Shown here: piece by piece, positions 57,714-64,000 of the stretch | How the letters are laid out: each line of letters begins with the position of its first letter | Position numbering within the stretch: position 1 is the first letter of the stretch | Source: Streptomyces sp. STR69 | GTDB lineage: Bacteria > Actinomycetota > Actinomycetes > Streptomycetales > Streptomycetaceae | NCBI RefSeq assembly: GCF_024519455.1 | Contig: NZ_JALJRY010000028.1 | Location: forward strand, 1-64,000 | Reading direction: 5' to 3' | Length of the DNA stretch: 64,000 nt | The notes under the pieces: model-generated | Database searches by the model: none | What the model was told of the DNA's origin: nothing | The model's input: the letters and a program-made list of their open reading frames with translations, nothing else | Position numbers and translations under genes: made by a program

Positions 57714-58997
57714 ATGCAGCCCAGCCGTCGGATACGCCCGCGCCGCGTGGCCGCCCTCGCGTCCGTGACCGTCCTGACCCTCGCGGTCAGCACCTCGGCC
57801 GGTACCGGACACCTCACCCCGGGCGCCATGACGGCGGCGGGCCCGGTCGCGCTCGCCCGCACCTCCGCACTCGGCGCCTGCATGATCAACGGCCCCCTCG
57901 ACACCGAGATGTCCGAGGGCATCCCCACCCCGGGCGGCTACTCCCGTTCCACCGGCACGGTCCGCGCCCTGACCCTGATGGTCGACTTCTCCGACGCCCC
58001 CGGCCAGGGCACCGCCATGGACCGCTACCACGAGTTCTTCCCGCAGACCCAGGAGTGGTTCCGCACCAGCTCCTACGGCCGTCTCGACTACCGCCCCGAA
58101 GCCCCGGTCGACCACTGGCTCCGCATGCCCAAGCCCTTCAGGTCCTACGGCATAGAGCGCGGCGCGCCCTTCGACCCCGGGTACCGGCAGCTCGTCCAGG
58201 ACATCGTGGCCGCGGCCGACCCGACCGTGGACTTCAGGTCGTACGACCTCCTGAACGTCCTGGTCACTCCGAACGCGGGCCCCTCCGCCCTGGACACGGT
58301 CCTGTCGGTGACGTTCGCCGGGAACACGGAGGCCCCGGTGGCCGACGGAGTCCCGGTCTCCAACGCCTCGTTCGTCTACTCCCGCCAGGACGACGGCTCC
58401 GGCTCCTACTCCCGCACCGGCTACCGCGTCCTGCCCCACGAGAACGGCCATGTCTTCGGCCTGCCCGACCTCTACACCCAGGAGGGCGGGGGCGCGGTCG
58501 GACACTGGGACATCATGAGCGAGGACTGGGGCGCCGACAACGACCTCCTGGGCTGGCACAAGTGGAAGCTCGGCTGGCTCGACCCGTCCCAGGTCAACTG
58601 CGCGCTGACCAGAGGCACTTCGGAGTACACGCTGACCCCGCTGGAGCGCCCGGGCGGCGACGGCACCCGGCTGGTCTTCGTCCCGCTCTCCCGGCGGACG
58701 GGCTATGCCCTGGAGTTGCGGACGCACGAGGGCAACGACGAGGCGGTGTGCCGACCCGGGGTCCTCATCTACAAGGTGGAGGCGGACGTGGACACCGGGA
58801 TGGGCCCGGTGAAGGTCTACGACGCCCATCGCGACAGCGGCGGCTGCACCCGAAGTCCCAATGTCCACGCCGAGTTGTCGGACGCGCCGTTCACGGCGGG
58901 GGAATCGTTCAACGATCCGCGCAGGGGTGTACGGGTCGCGGTGACCGGGGCCGATGCGGCGGGGAATTACCGGGTGACGGTTACGCGGACGCGGTAG
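57714..58997 (+). CDS. M6-family secreted metalloprotease
   Basis: A 427-residue precursor with a signal peptide (basic RRIRPRR, then hydrophobic VAALASVTVLTLAVSTSA). The zinc motif HENGH (His242, Glu243, His246) is an HExxH, followed by FGLPDLY. The Met-turn is DIMSEDWGADN. This is the immune inhibitor A/M6 layout, so it should degrade extracellular proteins. The propeptide-like region is unusually short. ATG 57714 has AAGGG about 10 nt upstream. Confidence 0.88.
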   Translation: MQPSRRIRPRRVAALASVTVLTLAVSTSAGTGHLTPGAMTAAGPVALARTSALGACMINGPLDTEMSEGIPTPGGYSRSTGTVRALTLMVDFSDAPGQGTAMDRYHEFFPQTQEWFRTSSYGRLDYRPEAPVDHWLRMPKPFRSYGIERGAPFDPGYRQLVQDIVAAADPTVDFRSYDLLNVLVTPNAGPSALDTVLSVTFAGNTEAPVADGVPVSNASFVYSRQDDGSGSYSRTGYRVLPHENGHVFGLPDLYTQEGGGAVGHWDIMSEDWGADNDLLGWHKWKLGWLDPSQVNCALTRGTSEYTLTPLERPGGDGTRLVFVPLSRRTGYALELRTHEGNDEAVCRPGVLIYKVEADVDTGMGPVKVYDAHRDSGGCTRSPNVHAELSDAPFTAGESFNDPRRGVRVAVTGADAAGNYRVTVTRTR

Positions 58998-59101
58998 CGG
59001 TGCCGGGCGCGGGGGCGGGGACCCGGGTTGGGACGAGGCGCCGGGCTCCGGCCCCTACGGGCTTACCGTAGGGCTGCCGAGATCGCCGTACCGGAGAGCC
59101 G

Positions 59102-60772
59102 ATGCCCGCTGAGACCACGTTGGACGACCGTGCCGGAGCCGTGCCCGTCGAGGCGGTCGCCCCGTTGATCCGCGGGGTCGCCGTGGTGCGTCAACTCACC
59201 GACGCAGGCGGCACGTTGAGCCTCAGCGCGCTGGAACGGGCCACCGGACTCGCCCGTTCCACCGTCGACCGGATCACCGCGACGCTCGCCCGCATGGGAT
59301 ACGTCCGTCTCGACGGCCGGGACACGGTTCTCACGCCTCGGATCATGGAACTGGGCAACGCCTACCTGGCCGCCCTGCGGCTGCCGTCCGTCCTGGACGC
59401 CCGCGCGGACGCCGTCGCCGACGAACTGGACGAGTCGGTGTCCCTCGCCGTCGCCGACCGGGACGGCATCCGCTTCATCCACCAGGCGACCCGCCGCCGC
59501 GCCATGTCCCTGAGCTTCCGCATCGGCGACCTGCTGCCGGCCGAACGCACCGCGCCGGGACCGCTGTTCGCGACGGAGTGGACGGAACGGGACTGGGCGC
59601 GCTGGCGCGAACGCCGGGCCGCGGACCCGGAGGACCGGGGCTTCCCGGCCGTACCCCCGCGGTCGCCTTCGTCCCCCGGACCGGACTTCGAACGCTCCGT
59701 GGTCCTGGCCCGCGAGAACGGCTGGGCACTGGACGACCAGCTGATCGAACCGGGCCTGGTGGCGGTGTCCGTACCGGTACGGGATCTCCGCACCGGCACC
59801 ATCGCGTGCGTGGCGAGCGTGGTGAGCCACACCAGCCGCCATACGGCGGCGGAGTTGCGGACCACGCTGTTGCCGCGGCTGCGCCTGGCGGTCGAGGCGA
59901 TGGAGGAGGACCTGCGCGCCGCACCCCGGTCGGACTCGGTGGCCGCGCCCTCGGGCCTGGCGACCTGGACGGGCGCGTCCAAGCAGGAACTGGGCCGGGA
60001 GTTCGTCGAGTCGCTGGCCCGCGGACTGACGGTCCTGACGGCCTTCGGCGAGGGCCGCGCCGAGCTGACCCTCACGGAGATCGCCCAGGCGACGGGCCTG
60101 GCCCGGGCGACCGCCCGCCGGGCGCTGATCACCTACGAACACCTCGGCCTGGTCGCCGCGTCCGGCGACCGCCGCTTCACCCTGACGCCCCGGGTGCTGT
60201 CGCTGGGCTTCCCGCCCCTCTCCCGTACGACCCTTCCCGACCTCGCCCTCCCCCACCTCACCGCCCTCGCCGCCCGCATCCACGAGTCGGCGTCCCTGGC
60301 GATCCTCGTGGGCGGCGACATCCAGTACACGGCCCGGGTCGCCACGAGCCGCGTGATGAGCGTGAACATCGCGATCGGCACCCGTTTCCCGGCGTACGCG
60401 ACGGCACTGGGCCGCGTCCTCCTGTCCGACGCCCCGCCCGCGACGCTACGGCAGGCCCTGGCCGACCCGCGTCCCCTGACCCCGCGCACCCTGACGGACC
60501 CCGAGGCGCTCTCGGCGGCCCTGGAGCGGGTCAGGACCCAGGGATACGCCCTGGTGGACGAGGAGTTGGAGGCGGGCCTGCGCTCACTCGCCGTCCCGGT
60601 CCGCGACCGCACCGGCCGGGTGGTCGCCGCGCTGAACACGGCAACGCATGTGGCACGCCGGTCGGCCGAGGAGTACGTCGGGGACGTCCTGCCCGAGCTG
60701 CTGGCGACGGCGGGGCGGATCGAGGCGGATCTGCGGGTGGCGGGGCGGTTCACCCGGGTGACTGAGTCGTGA
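59102..60772 (+). CDS. Tandem (double) IclR-family regulator
   Basis: A 556-residue protein made of two complete IclR units. Unit 1 (about 20-275) has an HTH (LSLSALERATGLARSTVDRI) and an IclR effector domain. Unit 2 (about 300-550) repeats both (LTLTEIAQATGLARATARRA and an effector domain ending with RSLAVPVRDRTGRVVAALN, AATHVARRS-like). Typical IclR proteins are about 250 residues, so this is a fused duplication. Related PcaR/PcaU-type regulators control aromatic degradation, but no catabolic genes are adjacent. GGAGA precedes the ATG by 5 nt. The stop lies inside a 21-bp tandem repeat. Confidence 0.88.
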   Translation: MPAETTLDDRAGAVPVEAVAPLIRGVAVVRQLTDAGGTLSLSALERATGLARSTVDRITATLARMGYVRLDGRDTVLTPRIMELGNAYLAALRLPSVLDARADAVADELDESVSLAVADRDGIRFIHQATRRRAMSLSFRIGDLLPAERTAPGPLFATEWTERDWARWRERRAADPEDRGFPAVPPRSPSSPGPDFERSVVLARENGWALDDQLIEPGLVAVSVPVRDLRTGTIACVASVVSHTSRHTAAELRTTLLPRLRLAVEAMEEDLRAAPRSDSVAAPSGLATWTGASKQELGREFVESLARGLTVLTAFGEGRAELTLTEIAQATGLARATARRALITYEHLGLVAASGDRRFTLTPRVLSLGFPPLSRTTLPDLALPHLTALAARIHESASLAILVGGDIQYTARVATSRVMSVNIAIGTRFPAYATALGRVLLSDAPPATLRQALADPRPLTPRTLTDPEALSAALERVRTQGYALVDEELEAGLRSLAVPVRDRTGRVVAALNTATHVARRSAEEYVGDVLPELLATAGRIEADLRVAGRFTRVTES

Positions 60773-60805
60773 CCTCGGGGGGTGGAGTCGTGACCTCGGG
60801 GGGTG
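60764..60805. repeat. Two tandem 21-bp units at the end of the double IclR gene
   Basis: GAGTCGTGACCTCGGGGGGT plus G occurs at 60764-60784 and again at 60785-60805. The first copy carries the TGA stop of the IclR gene. A partial third copy (GGGTCGCCGGG) follows. Confidence 0.88.
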
Positions 60806-60847
60806 GGGTCGCCGGGACCTGATGCCCGGAGGGAACCGGCGTGACGC

Positions 60848-62122
60848 CTACGCCCCGGCGGCCGGTTCGGTCAGACCGCGCAGCCGCACCACCCACACCA
60901 CGATCGCGGCCAGGGTGATCGAGACGACGGCGGTGGCCATACCGGCCCGGATGCCGGCGGACACCGTGATGCCGCTCGCGACCAGGGCCCCGAGCGGGAC
61001 GCCCAGGCCGGAGGAGAGCATGCGGCGGGTGGTGTTGACCCGGCCCTGGAGCTCGGCCGGGGTGACCTCCTGGGAGTAGGTCATCGTGTTCACCAGCACG
61101 ACCAGATAGGCGGTTCCCCAGGCCGCCAGCGCGACCAGCGCGATCCGCCAGTCGGTGCTGAGCACCACCACGAGTCCGAGCAGCGCGCCGGCCGGCAGCA
61201 CGAGGAGCAGCAGCGGAAAGGCGTCGTAGCGGCGCCGCAGCCGGGGCAGCAGCAGGGAGCCGCCGATGCCGCCGGCGCTCCACGCCATGTAGAGCAGGCC
61301 GATACGGCCGTCGGAGCCGTGGATGCCGAGGCCGCGGTCGGCGAAGACGACGAGCTGACCGACGATGGCTCCGCCGGAGAACGACTGGAGGGTGCCGACC
61401 ACGGTCATGACCCGTAGCGTCGGATGCCCGGCCAGGAAGCGCAGCCCTTCACCGACGGACTCCCGGAACCCCGGTCGCCGACCCGAACCGGCAGTGCGGG
61501 CAGGGGAGTTGGCGACGGCCCTGAGGAACAGCGCAGAGCCGGCGAAGCTCAGGGCGTCGAGGGTGAGCGTGCCCACGGGATGGAACAGGGCCATGAGGAC
61601 ACCCGCGAGGCCGTTGCCGACGATACGGACGACGGTCTCGGCGCCGTAGAGCGCGCTGTTGGCGTCGGTGAGTCTGTCCTTGCCGACGACGGCCGGGACG
61701 AACCCGTACCCGCCCGCGTCGAAGAAGAGGGAGAGGCTGGAGCAGAGGAACGCGACCACGACGACGTGTCCCACGGTCAGCGCGTCCAGGGCCTGCGCGA
61801 CCGGCACGGAGCCGAGGCACAGGGCGCTGAGACAGTCGGTCACGATCATCATCGTCCGCCGGTCCACCCGGTCGGCGACCGCGCCCGCGATCAGACCGAA
61901 CGCCAGGTAGGGCAACGTCCCGGCCGCAGCGACCAGGGAGACCAGCAACGGCGACCGGCTCTGCTGGAACACCAGGACGGGCAGCGCGACGGTGGTGACG
62001 GCGGAGCCGAGTCCGGAGACGGCGCGGGACAGCCAGAAGTTCCGGAAACCTGGGATCCGTCGGAGGGGCGGGACGTGAGGGATGGGCGGGGTGGTGTCTG
62101 CGTCGGTGACGCTGTCGGTCAT
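60848..62122 (-). CDS. MFS transporter, macrolide-exporter (MefA)-like
   Basis: A 424-residue major facilitator with 12 helices, of the MefA/enterobactin exporter-like subgroup. Characteristic segments are NFWLSRAVSGLGSAVTTVAL, AGAVADRVDRRTMMIVTD (motif A form) and TYSQEVTPAELQGRVNTTRR, which is typical of this subgroup. GGAG lies about 9 nt before the ATG. Substrate unknown. It lies downstream of the SDR gene but is separated by an intrinsic terminator, so it has its own promoter. Confidence 0.88.
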   Translation of the reverse strand: MTDSVTDADTTPPIPHVPPLRRIPGFRNFWLSRAVSGLGSAVTTVALPVLVFQQSRSPLLVSLVAAAGTLPYLAFGLIAGAVADRVDRRTMMIVTDCLSALCLGSVPVAQALDALTVGHVVVVAFLCSSLSLFFDAGGYGFVPAVVGKDRLTDANSALYGAETVVRIVGNGLAGVLMALFHPVGTLTLDALSFAGSALFLRAVANSPARTAGSGRRPGFRESVGEGLRFLAGHPTLRVMTVVGTLQSFSGGAIVGQLVVFADRGLGIHGSDGRIGLLYMAWSAGGIGGSLLLPRLRRRYDAFPLLLLVLPAGALLGLVVVLSTDWRIALVALAAWGTAYLVVLVNTMTYSQEVTPAELQGRVNTTRRMLSSGLGVPLGALVASGITVSAGIRAGMATAVVSITLAAIVVWVVRLRGLTEPAAGA

Positions 62123-62222
62123 CTGTCGAACTCCATGACGAAGGACCGGCGGGCGCGGAGTGGGCCGTCGGTGCGGTGCGGGGTGCTGCGGGGTGCCGGA
62201 ACCGGAGTGGGTTCAGGGCATG

Positions 62223-62273
62223 AAAAAGGGTCGACACCCGGTCCGGTTGGTTGGTGACCGGAGGTGTCGACCC
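62223..62273 (-). terminator. Intrinsic terminator of the SDR/DUF998 operon
   Basis: GGGTCGACACC (62228-62238) pairs with GGTGTCGACCC (62263-62273). An inner CGGTC/GACCG pair extends the stem. On the minus strand the hairpin is followed by TTTTT (62223-62227). It starts 22 bp beyond the SDR stop. This is one of the few hairpins in the window with a proper U tract. Confidence 0.92.
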
Positions 62274-62295
62274 GAAGGAACGAACTGGGGGGATT

Positions 62296-63312
62296 TTAGC
62301 AAGGATGGGCGAGGAGGCTCTCGGCGGTTTCCGTGATGGTGTCCTCGATAGGACGTGCCCGCCAGCCGAGGAGCTGCTCGGCCTTGGCGCTCGTGGCGTC
62401 CAGGTCCCGGCCCAACTGGTGCCTCAGCAGCCGCAGTTCCGGATTCACTGTGCCCAGGGCGCGGGCGAGCCACAGGGGCAGTTCACGGGTCGGGGCCTTC
62501 GCGGCCCGCTCGCCCAGGCGGTCGCGGAGAACGCGCGCGATCTCGACCATGCGCAGGCTGTGCCCGGCGATCGCGAGGAAGCGCTGGCCGGCGGCTTTCG
62601 GATCGGTCATCGCGCGCAGGTGCAGGTCCGCGACGTCGCGCACGTCGACGAATCCCATCCCGAAGGGCGGGCACGCGGGAACCCGTCCTTCGAGCATTCT
62701 GCGCACGAGACGCAGGGACGGTGGGTCGTCGGGGCCGAGCAGTGGTCCGAGGACCCCGACGGGATGCACCGCCGCCAGTTCCAGACCGCCGCCCTCTTCT
62801 TCGACGAACTGCCAGGCGGCACGCTCGGCAAGCGTCTTGGAGCGCTGGTAGGGCGGGATGTCGCTGTCGACGTCGGTCCAGTCCTCCTCGGTGAACGGGG
62901 TCGAGCGCGGCGGGTGTCCGATCCCGACGGCACCGAAGGCGCTCGTGAGGACGACCCGTCGCACCCCGGCGTCGCGGGCGGCGCGCAGCACCCGTACGAC
63001 GCCCTCCCGTGCCGGGACCACCAGCTCGTCGTCGTTCGCCGGGGTGTGGCGCAGGGTCGGTGAGGCGACGTGAAGGACGTAGTCGCAGTCGGCGACGGCC
63101 TTGTCCCAGCCCTCGGGGTGTTCGAGGTCGGCGCGTACGACCGTGAGACGGTCGTCGTCGAACGGTGCCGCCGCCTGCAGCCAGGAGCGCAGGGCCGGCT
63201 CGCGCCGCAGGTCGCGGACGGTGGTGCGCACGGTGTGTCCGGCGTCGAGCAGCGCCAGGACGCACCAGCTCCCGATGAAGCCCGTCCCTCCGGTGACCAG
63301 TACTCGTGACAT
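62296..63312 (-). CDS. NAD-dependent epimerase/dehydratase-type SDR
   Basis: A 338-residue extended short-chain dehydrogenase of the dihydroflavonol reductase-like type. The Rossmann motif is TGGTGFIGSW at residues 8-17, followed by RDLRREPALRSW. The active site is VVLTSAFGAV (Ser) and PYQRSKTLAERAAW (Tyr-x-x-x-Lys). It should reduce a carbonyl with NAD(P)H. Substrate unknown. GGAGAT precedes the ATG at 63312. It is 10 bp downstream of the DUF998 gene and cotranscribed. Confidence 0.9.
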   Translation of the reverse strand: MSRVLVTGGTGFIGSWCVLALLDAGHTVRTTVRDLRREPALRSWLQAAAPFDDDRLTVVRADLEHPEGWDKAVADCDYVLHVASPTLRHTPANDDELVVPAREGVVRVLRAARDAGVRRVVLTSAFGAVGIGHPPRSTPFTEEDWTDVDSDIPPYQRSKTLAERAAWQFVEEEGGGLELAAVHPVGVLGPLLGPDDPPSLRLVRRMLEGRVPACPPFGMGFVDVRDVADLHLRAMTDPKAAGQRFLAIAGHSLRMVEIARVLRDRLGERAAKAPTRELPLWLARALGTVNPELRLLRHQLGRDLDATSAKAEQLLGWRARPIEDTITETAESLLAHPC

Positions 63313-63322
63313 GTGGATCTCC

Positions 63323-64000
63323 TCAGCTCGCGAATCGTGCGTCAAGAGGGGGCAGCGGATGCGTCGTACGACGTCGCTGTACGGCGGCCACGCTGCTGCC
63401 GAGGAGGGCGTGGCCGATCATGATCGGGTAGATCACGGCGCGCTCGAACATGCCGACGTTCCACATCCAGCCGGTGAACACGTCGGCCATGAAGAGGGGG
63501 AACGCGATCAGTCCGGCGATGCCGAGCGCGATGCTCGCGATCGAACGGCTCCTGGTGAGACCGATGCGGGCTCCGCCGGCTCCGACGACGATCGCCATGA
63601 TGTTGCCGGCGAGCATGACGCCCTGCGCGCCGACGGTGTGGAAGGCGATCAGGCCGTTGTCGACGTTCGCTTCGGAGCCCTGGAAGATGCCGACGAGTGA
63701 GACCCCGGCACCGGCGAGGACGGCGAGGATCACGATGACGACCGGGCGCGTGCCCTTGCGCGGGTCGAACACGAGGAACGCGCCGACGATCAGGAGGATG
63801 CCGTAGACCACCCAGCCGGTGTCCATGACGGCACCGAGCGGGGAGTTCGCGACCTGGCCGAACGCGGTCTGCGCCGGGCCGGTCAGGCCGAGGTGGCTGA
63901 CCCAGTTGTACAGGGGCGAGTACGGCGGGTCCTGCCATGCGGCGGCGGTGACGAACTCGGCGAGCCAGGACACGAGCGGGCCGAGGAGGATGAGGAGCGC
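63323..64000 (-). CDS. DUF998-family membrane protein, 5' end outside the window
   Basis: At least 225 residues of a membrane protein, still open at the right edge (ALLILLGPLVSWLAEFVTAA is the first visible part). Six or so helices and the short motif YSPLYNWVSHLG are typical of the DUF998 family, whose function is unknown. It precedes the SDR gene in the same operon. Start and exact length cannot be given. Confidence 0.8.
   Translation of the reverse strand, partial: ALLILLGPLVSWLAEFVTAAAWQDPPYSPLYNWVSHLGLTGPAQTAFGQVANSPLGAVMDTGWVVYGILLIVGAFLVFDPRKGTRPVVIVILAVLAGAGVSLVGIFQGSEANVDNGLIAFHTVGAQGVMLAGNIMAIVVGAGGARIGLTRSRSIASIALGIAGLIAFPLFMADVFTGWMWNVGMFERAVIYPIMIGHALLGSSVAAVQRRRTTHPLPPLDARFAS

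Overview
The window is chromosomal DNA from a high-GC actinomycete, almost certainly a Streptomyces. Genes are dense with strong third-position G/C bias. GTG, TTG and apparently CTG starts are common, and perfect GC-rich hairpins separate most convergent genes. Marker families are present: HrdD, SepX/Glp, a DUF6227 protein, a tricorn protease homologue and a fru operon next to hrdD. From memory, the order fruA-fruK-deoR ... tetR-hrdD-acetyltransferase-DODA dioxygenase-marR-MFS-tetR resembles the S. coelicolor neighbourhood upstream of the CDA cluster. I could not check this by search.

Layout. 0.4-8.4 kb: isochorismatase-fold hydrolase, SMI1/KNR4 protein, a tetR-MMPL exporter pair with visible operator half-sites, and the tricorn protease homologue. 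8.5-12.6 kb: a three-gene oxidoreductive operon (FAD monooxygenase, alpha/beta hydrolase, SDR; ATGA overlaps) divergent from a MerR regulator. 12.6-16 kb: exonuclease III, an acetyltransferase and a two-component system. 16-20.5 kb: an accessory-looking segment (WD40 protein, helical-repeat protein, decayed response regulator) ending at the 3' side of a tRNA-Ala(CGC). 20.7-27 kb: a conserved housekeeping cluster joining cell division and molybdopterin genes (galU, glp, moaC, mogA-like, rimJ, sepX), with 5-formyl-THF cyclo-ligase divergent. 27-40 kb: penicillin acylase, K+/H+ antiporter, MFS exporter, a Ruc/FmdB zinc-ribbon chaperone, mtnP, a CpaB-like protein, mscL, LtrA, P1 peptidase and an L,D-transpeptidase. 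40-45.3 kb: a DUF6227 gene with a TTA codon and the fructose PTS operon. 45.4-52.8 kb: a Crp/Fnr-like gene with a membrane partner, about 1.3 kb without genes, an MFS exporter/YafY pair, tetR and hrdD. 53-64 kb: an acetyltransferase, DODA dioxygenase/marR, tetR-MFS, an M6 protease, a double IclR regulator, MFS, and an SDR-DUF998 operon cut by the window edge.

How the parts connect. The best regulatory signals are two exact SigR-type promoters (GGGAAT-N18-GTT): one before hrdD and one before the FmdB-like gene. The latter promoter overlaps a CIRCE (HrcA) operator. The zinc-ribbon protein matches the mycobacterial redox-regulated chaperone Ruc, so joint control by thiol stress and heat shock is the main prediction here. 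Other good signals are a pair of inverted 13-bp sites around the fru promoter, palindromes in four regulator/target intergenic regions, a Thr-rich leader ORF overlapping the YafY start, and two unrelated 30-bp tandem repeats that overlap stop codons.
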